Assembly: GCF_000283655.1 (NCBI RefSeq) | Contig: NC_016588.1 | Coordinates: 62,001-126,000, forward strand | Direction: 5' to 3' | DNA: 64,000 nucleotides | From: Azospirillum lipoferum 4B | GTDB taxonomy: Bacteria; Pseudomonadota; Alphaproteobacteria; Azospirillales; Azospirillaceae | Part shown: piece after piece, positions 35,576 through 44,039 of the stretch | Numbering within the stretch: position 1 is the first letter of the stretch | How the letters are laid out: every line of letters begins with the position of its first letter | The notes under the pieces: model-generated | Seen by the model: only the letters and a program-made list of their open reading frames with translations | Database searches by the model: none | What the model was told of the DNA's origin: nothing | Translations under genes and position numbers: made by a program

Positions 35576-37444
35576 GTGAGTCTCCCGTCCTCCCTTCCTC
35601 CGCCCCGCTTTCCCGTCGACGCCGTTCTGCCCGGCCTGTTCGATGTCCTGCGCCGGCACGGCGGCGCGGTGCTCCAGGCGCCGCCGGGTGCCGGCAAGAC
35701 GCTGCGGGTTCCGCCGGCCCTGCTGGAGCAGCCCTGGCTGCCTGGCCACCACATCCTCGTGGTGGCCGCCGACGGGCTGGCCGCCCGCGCCGCCTGCCTG
35801 CGGATGGCCGCCCTGCTGGGGGAGGAGCCCGGCGTTACCGTCGGCTTCCACACCCTGTCGGGCGGCGTGGCCGGCCCCCGCACGCGGATCGAGCTGCTGC
35901 CGGCCGCCTTGTTCCTGCGCCGCATCCAGGATTCCCCCGAGCTGGCGGATGTCGGCGCGGTGCTGTTCGACGGCCTCGACGGACAGCGCAGCGATGGCTT
36001 TCCGGGTGACGGCCTGCTGGGTGCCGCCTTCGCGCGGGAGGCACGCGAGGCGCTGTGCGGCCGCACCCTGCTGCTGGCGATGACGGACCCGATGGGGACG
36101 GCCCCGGCTCCCCTGGCCGCCCTGCTGGGCGGCGGAACCGGCCCGGTCCCCGTGGTGACCTGCGGCGCCGCCGGCTTCCCGGTGGAGATCCGCCCCATCG
36201 AGGCCTCCGTGCCGGGGGCCGCCCCGGAGACCGCCGTGGCGACGGCGGTCCGGCGCGCCCTGCGGGAGGAGCGCGGCGGCGTGCTGGCCATCCTGCCCGA
36301 CGGTGGCGCCGTCTGCCGGGCCGCCGCCCTGCTCCGGGAGGCGGGGGAGGTCGGTCCGGACATCCTTCTCCTCTCGCTGTGCGACGAGGCGGCGTCCGAC
36401 CTGCCGGCCGCCGTCGCCCCGGCACCGCCCGGCCTGCGCAAGCTGGTGCTGGCCACGCCGTCGGCCGAGGCGGGACTCGGGATCGCCGATGTCCGCATCG
36501 TGGTCGATTGCGGCCTGACCCGGCTGCCGCGCCACGACCGCAACCGGGGCATGGCATACCCGCTCATGCTGCCCACCGGCCGGGACGCGGCGCAGCGCCG
36601 GGCCATCGCCGCCGGCCGGCATGAGCCGGGGGTCTGCTACCGTCTTTCGCCGTCCCGTGTCTTGCCGGAGCCGTCCGCCTGCGATCCGGCGGCGCCGGCG
36701 GCGCCGGCGGCGGAACTGGCCCTGGAACTGGCAGCGTGGGGGGAAAAGGACACCGGTGCAGCCCTCGGCCCCGGCACCGCTGGCGCCCAGGCATCCTCCC
36801 TGCTCGTCCTGCTGGGAGCCATCGGCGCCGACGGGGCGATCACCCCGCTGGGGCAGCGCATGGCCCGGCTCGGCCTGCCTCCCCGGCTGGCCCGCCTGAT
36901 CTTGTGCGGGGCGGACATCGGCTTGGGCGGGCTCGCCTGCACGGTGGCCGCCCTGCTGGCGGAACCGGACCATCCCGGCGGCGGAGACGGCACCGACCTG
37001 CGGGAACGGGTCGACCGGCTGTTGGCCGCGGAAGGCGAGGGGGCCTGCGACCCGGATCGCGACTTGCCGATTCTGGTGCGCGCGCAGGCCTGGCGGTGGC
37101 GGATCGGCATCCACCAGCCGGTGGACCGCGCCGGCTGCGCCCGCATCGGGGAACTGCTGGCGCTCGCCTATCCCGACCGCATCGCCCGCCGCCAGCCGGC
37201 CGCCCCTGGAGCCATCGAGGAGGGCGAGCCGGTGCGTTACGGCTTGGCCGACGGCAGCTTCGCCCGCTTGCCGGCTGGCGATCCGCTGGCGGCGGAGGCG
37301 CGGCTGGCGGTCGCCTTCCTCGATGACTCCAGGGGCGATGACACCAGGGTCGATGACTCCAGGGGCGGCCCTGCCGACGATCCGCGGATCGCCTTGGCGG
37401 CCGCATTGCCCGAACCGGACCCGCAGCGGGATGCCAGCCCATGA
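35576..37444 (+). CDS. Degenerate HrpB-like (DEAH) helicase homologue
   Basis: 622 residues from GTG 35576; the in-frame ATG at 35495 lies inside the GNAT gene. It follows HrpB closely over residues 12-600. The P-loop APPGAGKT is intact (35-42), and GPRTRIELLPAALFLRRIQD matches the HrpB segment. However, motif Ia has AADGL for EPRR, the DEFHE box has become DGLDG (132-136), the SAT motif is MTD, and the final QRAGRAGR is QRRAIAAGR. The HrpB C-terminal region of about 200 residues is absent. It may bind nucleotide but should not unwind nucleic acid. Tandem 15-bp and 14-bp repeats lie at its 3' end. A repurposed regulator is my best guess. Confidence 0.75.
   Translation: MSLPSSLPPPRFPVDAVLPGLFDVLRRHGGAVLQAPPGAGKTLRVPPALLEQPWLPGHHILVVAADGLAARAACLRMAALLGEEPGVTVGFHTLSGGVAGPRTRIELLPAALFLRRIQDSPELADVGAVLFDGLDGQRSDGFPGDGLLGAAFAREAREALCGRTLLLAMTDPMGTAPAPLAALLGGGTGPVPVVTCGAAGFPVEIRPIEASVPGAAPETAVATAVRRALREERGGVLAILPDGGAVCRAAALLREAGEVGPDILLLSLCDEAASDLPAAVAPAPPGLRKLVLATPSAEAGLGIADVRIVVDCGLTRLPRHDRNRGMAYPLMLPTGRDAAQRRAIAAGRHEPGVCYRLSPSRVLPEPSACDPAAPAAPAAELALELAAWGEKDTGAALGPGTAGAQASSLLVLLGAIGADGAITPLGQRMARLGLPPRLARLILCGADIGLGGLACTVAALLAEPDHPGGGDGTDLRERVDRLLAAEGEGACDPDRDLPILVRAQAWRWRIGIHQPVDRAGCARIGELLALAYPDRIARRQPAAPGAIEEGEPVRYGLADGSFARLPAGDPLAAEARLAVAFLDDSRGDDTRVDDSRGGPADDPRIALAAALPEPDPQRDASP
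37322..37366 (+). repeat. Three 15-bp tandem repeats
   Basis: The units GATGACTCCAGGGGC, GATGACACCAGGGTC and GATGACTCCAGGGGC follow one another and encode DDSRG-DDTRV-DDSRG near the C-terminus of the HrpB-like protein. They look like a recent slippage product. Confidence 0.85.
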
Positions 37445-37458
37445 ATGCCAGCCCATGA
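37431..37458 (+). repeat. 14-bp tandem duplication at a gene junction
   Basis: ATGCCAGCCCATGA occurs at 37431-37444 and again at 37445-37458. The first copy supplies the stop codon of the HrpB-like gene and the second carries the ATG used by the TPR glycosyltransferase gene. Confidence 0.9.
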
Positions 37459-38816
37459 CCATGCACCCGTTCCAGCCACAGCCTGCCGTCACCCTCGCGG
37501 AGGTCTGGCGGCTTCTGGTCGAGCACCCCGGCGATCCCGACCTTCTGAACTCGCTGGGCGTCCTGCTGGACCGGGAAGGGAAGCGCGAGGCGGCCCTCCT
37601 GCAGTACCGCCGCGCCCTGGCCGTCGCCCCCGACCATGCCGTGGCCTGGAGCAACCTGGCCCTTGTCCTGGCGATGCGGGGCCGGCACGCCCGGGCCATC
37701 GCCTGCGCCCACGTGGCGGTGGCGCTCGCTCCCGACAACCCGACCACCTGCCTCAACCTGACCGCGGCGCTGTACAGGTCCGGTGACTTCGCGAGCGATC
37801 TCACGGTGCTGGACCGTCTGGTCCGCCTGCAGCCGGACAATCCCAGCCTGACCTGGGGGCGGGCGCAGGTCCGCCTGCACCAGGGCGATTATGCACGGGG
37901 CTTCGTCGATTACGAGGGGCGCTACTGGCTTCGGGAATATCATTACCGCATCCACCGCGGACCGCGCTGGGACGGCGGGCCGCTGGACGGGCGCTTCGTC
38001 ATGGTGACGCTGGAGCAGGGCTTCGGCGACACGCTGCTGATGGCCCGCTACCTGCCGATGCTGAAGGCGCGCGGCGCGCGGCGTGTGATCGTCGAGCTTC
38101 GCGACGAGCTGCGCCGCCTGTTCGCGCCGATGGACGGGGTGGACGCCTTCATCGCGGAGAATGCGGCGCCGACGCCGATCTACCACGTCCACAGCTCGAT
38201 CATGAGCCTGCCGCTGCATTTCGGCACCACCATCGACAGCGTGCCGCCGCCGGTGCGCCTGAGCGTCCCGGACGAAGCTCGGGCCAAGGCCGCGCGGCTG
38301 CTGGGACCCGAGGATGGCCGGCTGAAGGTCGGCATCGTCTGGTCGGGCAGCGCCGCCTTCACCGACAACGCGATCCGCGCCACCTCGCTGGAGCGCTTCC
38401 TGCGTTTCGCCGGGATCCCCGGCGTCCGCCTCTACAGCCTGCAGAAAGGACCGCCGGAGGAGGAGCTGCGCGCTCTTCCTCCCGGCACGCCGATCACGGC
38501 ACTGGGGCCGGAACTGGACGATTTCGCCGATACGGCGGCGGTGGTGGAGCAACTCGATCTGGTCGTCATGACCGACAGCTCGGTCGCCCATCTCGCCGGT
38601 TCGCTGGGGGTGCCGGTGTGGGTCCTGCTCCAGCATGTGCCGTACTGGGTCTATGGCATGTCCGGTGCGACGACCCCCTGGTATCCGTCGATGCGCCTCT
38701 ACCGCCAGGGTCCCGAGGAGGAGTGGGAGCCGGTGTTCGACGCGGTCGAACGGGATCTGCGTGCCCTGGCCGCGCGCCGGGCGGCGGCCCTGTCCGAGCC
38801 CTGCTGCAATCCTTGA
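37455..38816 (+). CDS. TPR protein with GT9-like (heptosyltransferase-type) domain
   Basis: 453 residues, ATG 37455 (ATG 37461 also possible). Residues 15-150 are TPR units (LLNSLGVLLDREGKREAALL, AWSNLALVLAMRGRHARAIA, CLNLTAALYRSGDFASDLTV). The C-terminal half is GT-B-like. KVGIVWSGSAAFTDNAIRAT and LDLVVMTDSSVAHLAGSLG (about 372-390) match the donor-binding region of family 9 ADP-heptose transferases and their TPR-fused relatives. Cytoplasmic. It sits in the tail-collar series, so it may glycosylate a protein encoded here. The start lies in a 14-bp duplication. Confidence 0.8.
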   Translation: MTMHPFQPQPAVTLAEVWRLLVEHPGDPDLLNSLGVLLDREGKREAALLQYRRALAVAPDHAVAWSNLALVLAMRGRHARAIACAHVAVALAPDNPTTCLNLTAALYRSGDFASDLTVLDRLVRLQPDNPSLTWGRAQVRLHQGDYARGFVDYEGRYWLREYHYRIHRGPRWDGGPLDGRFVMVTLEQGFGDTLLMARYLPMLKARGARRVIVELRDELRRLFAPMDGVDAFIAENAAPTPIYHVHSSIMSLPLHFGTTIDSVPPPVRLSVPDEARAKAARLLGPEDGRLKVGIVWSGSAAFTDNAIRATSLERFLRFAGIPGVRLYSLQKGPPEEELRALPPGTPITALGPELDDFADTAAVVEQLDLVVMTDSSVAHLAGSLGVPVWVLLQHVPYWVYGMSGATTPWYPSMRLYRQGPEEEWEPVFDAVERDLRALAARRAAALSEPCCNP

Positions 38817-38831
38817 TGAAGAGAGACACCG

Positions 38832-39593
38832 ATGTCCCAGACCATGCCCGTCCTGTTCCAGACCGACCTGTTCATGCCCACCTACCAGCCGCGCGAGGGG
38901 GCCAACTGGTTCCTGTCGGTGTCGCCCCTCAATCTCGGCGTCGGCTATTGGAGCGGCGGCGTCCTCATGCAGAACATGGCGGTCCTGGCGCGCAAGGAGG
39001 CCGAAGGGCGTTCCAGCACCTGGATGTCCCTGTCGGCCCGCGAGGTCGAAAGCCAGGAGCTCGGCTGCCGCGCCGCCGTCGGGGATACGGTGGTGATGGG
39101 GCTCGGCATGGGGTGGGCGGCGGCCAACACCGCCTTGCGGCCGGAGGTGACGCGGGTCACCGTCATCGAGCAGGATGCGGAGGTCATCGGGCTGATCGAC
39201 GAGCTCGGCATCTTCGCCCAGCTGCCGGCGGAGGCCGCGGCGAAGATCGTGGTGGTCCAGGGCGACGCGCTGTCCTACACCCCGGCCACCCCGGCGGACA
39301 CGCTGCTGGCCGACATCTGGATGCCGCTGAACGGCCCGGGCCGCGTGGCCCAGGTCCAGCGCATGACCGCCAACACCGGGGCCGGCCGCGTCTATTTCTG
39401 GGGCCAGGAGATGGACATCGCCCGCCATGCCCGGGCGTTGGGGCTGGGGCTGGATCCGCTGGATGCCGCCGGTCTCGCCCGCGTCCTCGACGAGTTCGCC
39501 CTGCCGCTGATCGGCCCGGAGCTGCCGGCCTATCCGGCGATGATCTCGGAAGCCGCGAGGAAGTGGCTGAAGGACGTCGACGACGCTCCCTGA
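38832..39593 (+). CDS. Spermidine-synthase/methyltransferase-like Rossmann protein
   Basis: 253 residues, ATG 38832 with AAGAGAG upstream. GDTVVMGLGMGWAAAN (about 83-98) and VTRVTVIEQDAEVIG are the glycine loop and acidic residue of a class I SAM-type fold. ADTLLADIWMPL occupies the position of the D-x-x-x-P-like segment of spermidine synthases. The aminopropyl-transfer residues are not convincing, so the actual reaction is unknown. It directly follows the TPR glycosyltransferase gene by 15 bases and probably shares its transcript. Confidence 0.65.
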   Translation: MSQTMPVLFQTDLFMPTYQPREGANWFLSVSPLNLGVGYWSGGVLMQNMAVLARKEAEGRSSTWMSLSAREVESQELGCRAAVGDTVVMGLGMGWAAANTALRPEVTRVTVIEQDAEVIGLIDELGIFAQLPAEAAAKIVVVQGDALSYTPATPADTLLADIWMPLNGPGRVAQVQRMTANTGAGRVYFWGQEMDIARHARALGLGLDPLDAAGLARVLDEFALPLIGPELPAYPAMISEAARKWLKDVDDAP

Positions 39594-39623
39594 CGGCGCT
39601 GGGGGAGGCAAGGAACGGGCGGC

Positions 39624-39652
39624 TGCACAAACGGCGCCGCCTGCGCTATAAC
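39624..39652 (+). promoter_or_regulatory. Candidate sigma-70-type promoter of the glycine-zipper gene
   Basis: TGCACA (39624-39629) and TATAAC (39647-39652) are 17 bases apart and lie 37 bases before the ATG at 39689. The -10 box matches five of six consensus bases and the -35 box four of six. Confidence 0.4.
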
Positions 39653-39688
39653 CGGTGGGACAACCCTCGGATAAGAAGAGAGCCTCCG

Positions 39689-40180
39689 ATGCGTGCCCAC
39701 ACCAGCTTCCCCCGGATCGCAGCCGTCGCGGTGCTTGCGCTGTCCACCACGCTGGCCGGCTGCCAGACCGGCTCGATGGGCACCAAGGAGGGGTTCGGCA
39801 CCGTCGGCGGCGCCGTCGCCGGCGGCCTGATCGGCTCGCGCTTCGGCGGCGGTTCGGGCAAGCTGGTGGCGGTCGGCATCGGCACGCTCCTGGGCGCCTT
39901 CGCCGGGCGGGAACTCGGCGCTTCGCTCGACCGCGCCGACCAGGTCTATGCCGACCGTGCCGCGACCCAGGCCTACAGCGCCCCCATCGGCCAGCGGATC
40001 AGCTGGAACAACCCGCAGTCCGGCAACCAGGGCGTCATCGTGCCGGTGCGCGACGGCTATGACGACTCCGGCTCCTACTGCCGCGAGTTCCAGCAGACCA
40101 TCGTCGTCGGCGGCCGCACCGAACAGGCCTTCGGTACCGCCTGCCGCCAGCCCGACGGATCGTGGAAGATCGTGGGGTAG
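39689..40180 (+). CDS. Glycine-zipper outer-membrane lipoprotein (17-kDa-antigen type)
   Basis: 163 residues, ATG 39689. The signal peptide ends in a lipobox LAGC (Cys near residue 25). A glycine-zipper segment follows: FGTVGGAVAGGLIGSRFGGG and VGIGTLLGAFAGRELGASLD. The C-terminal half ends with CREFQQTIVVGGRTEQAFGT and CRQPDGSWKIV, the conserved tail of the rickettsial 17-kDa surface-antigen family. It has its own likely promoter and a downstream hairpin, so it is probably a single-gene unit involved in outer-membrane integrity. Confidence 0.85.
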   Translation: MRAHTSFPRIAAVAVLALSTTLAGCQTGSMGTKEGFGTVGGAVAGGLIGSRFGGGSGKLVAVGIGTLLGAFAGRELGASLDRADQVYADRAATQAYSAPIGQRISWNNPQSGNQGVIVPVRDGYDDSGSYCREFQQTIVVGGRTEQAFGTACRQPDGSWKIVG

Positions 40181-40192
40181 AGGGGACGGTAT

Positions 40193-40226
40193 GGGGAGCT
40201 GGAGGGCTTGGCCCCTCAGTCTCCCC
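40193..40226. terminator. Two-tier hairpin between convergent genes
   Basis: Outer arms GGGGAG (40193-40198) and CTCCCC (40221-40226) enclose inner arms GAGGG and CCCTC. The element lies between the glycine-zipper gene and the cytidylyltransferase gene, overlapping the last codons of the latter. It could serve both strands. No T-run. Confidence 0.4.
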
Positions 40227-40926
40227 GCCCCGCCAGGCGTTCCATCAGAATTTCGACGATCTCGAAATCGAACTCGCTGTCGATGTCGAACAGCGTCCAG
40301 TCCGGCATGACGTACAGGCGCGTTCCATCCATATGGACCGGTGCCCCGGCGTCGAAGAAGGCGGCGCGGCTCCACCCATAGATGGACGCGTTCATGTCGA
40401 AGGTGGGCGGTGCATCCTGACGGCGGACGATCGGCGGGTCCATCGGCTTGCACAAACGCGGGACGCCATCCGGTCCGGTTTCAACCAAGTTGAAGTAGGG
40501 GGAGCGTCGCGCCGGGCAGACGGAATAGATGTTGGTGGCTTTGCTGTCCTCCAGCAGGGCCACAGCCTCGCGGATATGCTCCGGGGTACGGAGCGGGGCC
40601 GTCGCGTCGAGGTCGAAGAAGCTGTCGAAGCGCAGGCCGGTAAGCCGTTCGACCTCCTGCCCGCAATGGACGATGGCGGGACTCTTGTCCACCGTATCGC
40701 TGGCCAGTTCGGCCGGGCGCAGGATGGCCCGTGACGCACCGGCCTCCAATGCCGCCTTGAGGATCGCTTCGGAATCGCTGCTGACGGCAATCTCGTCGAA
40801 CAGGCCGGTGGCGGCGGCCTGCATCACCGTGTGGGCGATCAGCGGCCGCCCAGCCAGGGGGCGCAGGTTCTTGTTCGGAACGCCCTTCGAACCACCGCGG
40901 GCACACACGCTGCACAGGCGCTTCAT
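40216..40926 (-). CDS. neuA/legF-like: Acylneuraminate cytidylyltransferase (CMP-nonulosonate synthetase)
   Basis: 236 residues from ATG 40926, which overlaps the upstream stop (ATGA); an in-frame start at 40938 is less likely. The nucleotide-binding signature CARGGSKGVPNKNLRPLAGR (8-27) is intact, and FFDLDATAPLRTPEHI carries the metal-binding aspartates. It activates a nonulosonic acid with CTP to give the CMP-sugar donor. With LegB-, LegC-, NeuC- and NeuB-type genes in the same cluster and a non-inverting dehydratase, CMP-legionaminate or a derivative is the expected product, but sequence alone does not exclude neuraminate or pseudaminate. Last gene of a coupled minus-strand series. Confidence 0.88.
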   Translation of the reverse strand: MKRLCSVCARGGSKGVPNKNLRPLAGRPLIAHTVMQAAATGLFDEIAVSSDSEAILKAALEAGASRAILRPAELASDTVDKSPAIVHCGQEVERLTGLRFDSFFDLDATAPLRTPEHIREAVALLEDSKATNIYSVCPARRSPYFNLVETGPDGVPRLCKPMDPPIVRRQDAPPTFDMNASIYGWSRAAFFDAGAPVHMDGTRLYVMPDWTLFDIDSEFDFEIVEILMERLAGRGD

Positions 40927-41876
40927 CGATACACCCATCGTTTATCTCGAGCTGCCGTCTCGGCGGCGTCAATCATGGCGACGACCTCTTCGGCCTCGCC
41001 GATCGAACAGCATCCGTCACCATTGTTCAGCATTGCGCGGTGCTGGGCGATATAGGGGGCATCCAGCGCCGCCGGATCGGCCGACCGGACAAGGCGCCCG
41101 TTCTCGCTCAGCGTCGCGGCAACGAGGTCGGCCCGCCATGATCGGCCTTCGGCCGTGTTCACTGCGATCCAGCGCTCTTCCGCTCCATGATCGATATAGC
41201 TGAGAGAGATGGAGACGACCGGGCAGCGCTCGGTTTCGGCCAGCAGGATGAAGGCCTCGTCGCTGTCGATCTCCAGGCAGCCGAGATGCCCCCCCAGCGC
41301 GGTCAGGCGCCGCCAGCGTCCGAACAGCCAGGTCACATAGTCCAGTTCGTGGCTGAGATCGCGCAGAACGCCGCCGCCTGCCGCCTTGGATGCGGATTCG
41401 GTGGCGCGATAATCCCGGCCCGCTCGCCAGGACGGCAGCCAACTGGCGGCGCGCACCTCGACCGTCAGCGGCCTGCAGCCCTCCAGCGCCTCGCGCAATG
41501 CAAGAAGGATGGGATCGAAGCGCAGATGGTACCCGACACGGACCGCATTGAAATTTGCTTCAGGAACATGCTCGCCAGCCTGCCCCAGCGGCTTCTCGAT
41601 CAGGATCCGTCCGGTGAAACCCGCAGAATGCAGGGATCGGACGGCCTGATGGTGCAGGCTGGTCTCCGTACACACCACGGCATAGTCGGCCGGACCACAG
41701 GCGAGTGCGGCGGCGATGTCGGGAAAGGCGCCGGGCAGCTGCGGCGCCCGGCGGCTCACCACCGCCACCTCAAGCCCCAGGGCGCGGAGCAGGCGGGCGT
41801 GGCGTGCGCCGATGGAGCCGTGACCGACGACCAGGGCGCGTGACGGACGGGCAGACGGGGCGGACGGTGGAGACAC
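40923..41876 (-). CDS. Gfo/Idh/MocA-family oxidoreductase (PtmF-like position)
   Basis: 317 residues from a GTG at 41876; the start is uncertain because the frame is open further upstream. The NAD-binding loop ALVVGHGSIGARHARLLRAL is followed by the typical ILIEKPLGQ (the EKP motif) and a C-terminal alpha/beta domain with GGGVLRDLSHELDYVTWLFG, whose His and Asp are the usual catalytic region. It overlaps the CMP-sugar synthetase gene by four bases. A Gfo/Idh enzyme next to a LegF/PtmB-type gene and a PtmA-like SDR is a recurring arrangement in flagellin-glycan loci. Confidence 0.82.
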   Translation of the reverse strand: MSPPSAPSARPSRALVVGHGSIGARHARLLRALGLEVAVVSRRAPQLPGAFPDIAAALACGPADYAVVCTETSLHHQAVRSLHSAGFTGRILIEKPLGQAGEHVPEANFNAVRVGYHLRFDPILLALREALEGCRPLTVEVRAASWLPSWRAGRDYRATESASKAAGGGVLRDLSHELDYVTWLFGRWRRLTALGGHLGCLEIDSDEAFILLAETERCPVVSISLSYIDHGAEERWIAVNTAEGRSWRADLVAATLSENGRLVRSADPAALDAPYIAQHRAMLNNGDGCCSIGEAEEVVAMIDAAETAARDKRWVYR

Positions 41877-42001
41877 GGTGTCGGCGGGTCCTGTGCATGC
41901 GGGGGGCGCTGTGGGAGGCCTTGACGGCGTTCGGATGATAGCGGGTTGGCGGCTATGCGCATGCCTTTTCGGCGTCTTCCGGCATGCTCCGTCCCATGCC
42001 C

Positions 42002-43171
42002 TTATCCCGGACCGCCGGCGATACGACCCGGATGGGAGGCCGACAGGGCGCCGAGATCGTCGAGAATATGGCGGATCACCGTGTCCGGGGCCGTCTGCGC
42101 CGGCTCCAGTCGCGAGCGGATCCGCTCCCATGCACGCCGGCGCGCCGGTTCCGCGATGGCCGCGGCCAGCCGGTCCGGCAGGTCGGCGGCGGACAGGGCC
42201 GCCTCCGCCAAGCCGTCGTGGGCCGGCCACGGTACCGGCAGGCCGGTCTCCCGCTCCAGCCTGTCGCGCAGGTCGGCTTCGGTCATCACGAACACCACTC
42301 CACCCAGCGGGGTGGGGGAGCGGCGCTGGAGATGGACATGATCGATGCCGCAGGTCGAAAAGCAGGTCGTCACCAGATCGACCGCGCAGAGCGACTGCTC
42401 GATCGCCGGATTGGGATCGGCGACAGCCGCCAATCCCGCAGAGGCGAAGATGTCGAGGCTCCGGCTTCGTTCCGCCGCGCTCTCCTTGGGGTGCGGGCGG
42501 TAAACGACGATCGCCGAGGGCAGCCGTACCGCGAGACTTTGCGCGAGATGGATGATGGAGCGTTCATAGCCCGGCCATTGCCAGGCCGGCTGTCCGTAGA
42601 AGCCAACCAGCGGCCGGTCCCGATGGGGAAGTGCGGCCCTTCCCGTCCTGCGCAGGGCCGTCGGATCGAGCATCCCGTAATGGCTGTGCTTCAGCGATCC
42701 CACGACGACCGTGCGAATGCCGCCGAACCGTTCCGCCTGCCGCCGGGTCCGGTCGGCGGCTCCGGGATCGGCGACGAAATAGGTCGGAGCCGGCCGGCCG
42801 AAGCCGGGCACCACCCATCCTTCGAAATCCTGGATGCTGTAGCACGGCCGATCGACTGCGCAATGGAGCAGCGCTTCGTCGATCCCTGCCCCGGGGCCCG
42901 AGAGTCCGGTCACCACGGCGTCTGGATTTTCGCCTTCCAGCAGGCTCCCGGCAGCCTCCAGCAGGGCGTCGCGCCCGGGCGCGTCCGGGGCAGGAAGGGC
43001 CGGAAGATCCAGGATGCGGACAGGCAGTCCGGCCGCGGCGAGGATCTCCGCCGCCGGCCCCTGCGCCCAGACGACGGGATCGACCTGTGGATGGGACAGG
43101 GCGCAACGGATCACCGGCACCACCGCCTGGGCCGCTCCCGGATCCCGGGCGGAAAACAGGATGCGGGGCAT
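42002..43171 (-). CDS. Predicted GT-B-fold surface-carbohydrate protein
   Basis: 389 residues from ATG 43171 (GTG 43180, overlapping the SDR stop, is an alternative). It begins RILFSARDPGAAQAVVPVI, a Rossmann start, and contains RPLVGFYGQPAWQWPGYERS, AIVVYRPHPKESAAERSRSL and DLVTTCFSTCGIDHVH. This is the order seen in the C-terminal half of capsule/teichoic-type and 2-epimerase-like GT-B proteins (HPKE and TxxST-like motifs). I do not recognise a characterised family. Its place between the SDR and Gfo/Idh genes suggests a role in surface-glycan synthesis. Confidence 0.6.
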   Translation of the reverse strand: MPRILFSARDPGAAQAVVPVIRCALSHPQVDPVVWAQGPAAEILAAAGLPVRILDLPALPAPDAPGRDALLEAAGSLLEGENPDAVVTGLSGPGAGIDEALLHCAVDRPCYSIQDFEGWVVPGFGRPAPTYFVADPGAADRTRRQAERFGGIRTVVVGSLKHSHYGMLDPTALRRTGRAALPHRDRPLVGFYGQPAWQWPGYERSIIHLAQSLAVRLPSAIVVYRPHPKESAAERSRSLDIFASAGLAAVADPNPAIEQSLCAVDLVTTCFSTCGIDHVHLQRRSPTPLGGVVFVMTEADLRDRLERETGLPVPWPAHDGLAEAALSAADLPDRLAAAIAEPARRRAWERIRSRLEPAQTAPDTVIRHILDDLGALSASHPGRIAGGPG

Positions 43172-43176
43172 CCCTG

Positions 43177-44028
43177 TCACCACGCGCTGAGGCCGCCGTC
43201 GACCATCAGGCATTGGCCGGTCACATAAGAGGAGGCATCGGCGACCAGATAGACGACCGTGCCGGCGATCTCGTGGCGGTGGGCCATGCGGCCCATTGGA
43301 ATGCGTGCGGAGTAGCGTTTGGTGAAGGCTTCGTTCTCTCCGCTGAACACCCCGCCGGGGGCGACGGCATTGACGCGGATTCCGCGATCGGCCCAATAGG
43401 TGGACAGCCAGCGGGTCAAGCCGACGACGCCGGCTTTGCTGGCGGAATATATGGCTGGATTGTTGATGGCATAGCCGCGGTACTCCGAACCCTCGTAGAT
43501 CCGGTTGTCTGATGCCATCACGCCATAGATCGACGAGGTCTGCACGATGGCGCCGCCGCGGCCCTGCGCCGCCATTTGGCGGCCGACGGCCTGAGCCACC
43601 AGGAAATAGCCGTCGAGGTTGATTCCCATGATCCGGCGCCATTCGGAGAGATCGTAATCTTCGAACGGGGCAAAGAACGTGCCCGGCTCCACGACGGGAG
43701 CCACATGATTGTTGATCAGGAAGTCTATGCCGCCGAAGCGCTCCACAGCCGCCTGGACGAGTTGTGCGACAGAGACGGGATCGGCGGCGTCGAAGGTGAC
43801 CGCGGCCACACGGCCAACATGGACGGTATCGAGCCGGTTGGTCAAAGCCTCCGCTGCGTCTCCTTCGATGTCGGCAACGACCACGTTTGCGCCATGGGCG
43901 AGCAATGCCTCGACGAAGGTGGTGCCCAAAATGCCCGCTCCCCCCGTGACGATGCCGGTGCGGCCGGTCAGGTCGAACAGCATGCGGGGATCAAAGGCGG
44001 GGCGAGAGGAGGGGTCGGGACGCGACAT
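43177..44028 (-). CDS. ptmA-like: SDR oxidoreductase, PtmA-like
   Basis: 283 residues, ATG 44028. Cofactor motif TGGAGILG (28-35), NNHVAP in the NNAG position, Ser 165/166, and Y194-x3-K198 of the catalytic YSASK are all present. SSIYGVMASDNRIYEG and VNAVAPGGVF resemble flagellin-modification protein A (PtmA) of Campylobacter more than fatty-acid reductases. Probable NAD(P)H-dependent conversion of a sugar or sugar-nucleotide precursor. The gene has tight spacing (5-12 bases) to its neighbours. Substrate unproven. Confidence 0.82.
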   Translation of the reverse strand: MSRPDPSSRPAFDPRMLFDLTGRTGIVTGGAGILGTTFVEALLAHGANVVVADIEGDAAEALTNRLDTVHVGRVAAVTFDAADPVSVAQLVQAAVERFGGIDFLINNHVAPVVEPGTFFAPFEDYDLSEWRRIMGINLDGYFLVAQAVGRQMAAQGRGGAIVQTSSIYGVMASDNRIYEGSEYRGYAINNPAIYSASKAGVVGLTRWLSTYWADRGIRVNAVAPGGVFSGENEAFTKRYSARIPMGRMAHRHEIAGTVVYLVADASSYVTGQCLMVDGGLSAW

Positions 44029-44039
44029 GGAAACCTTCG

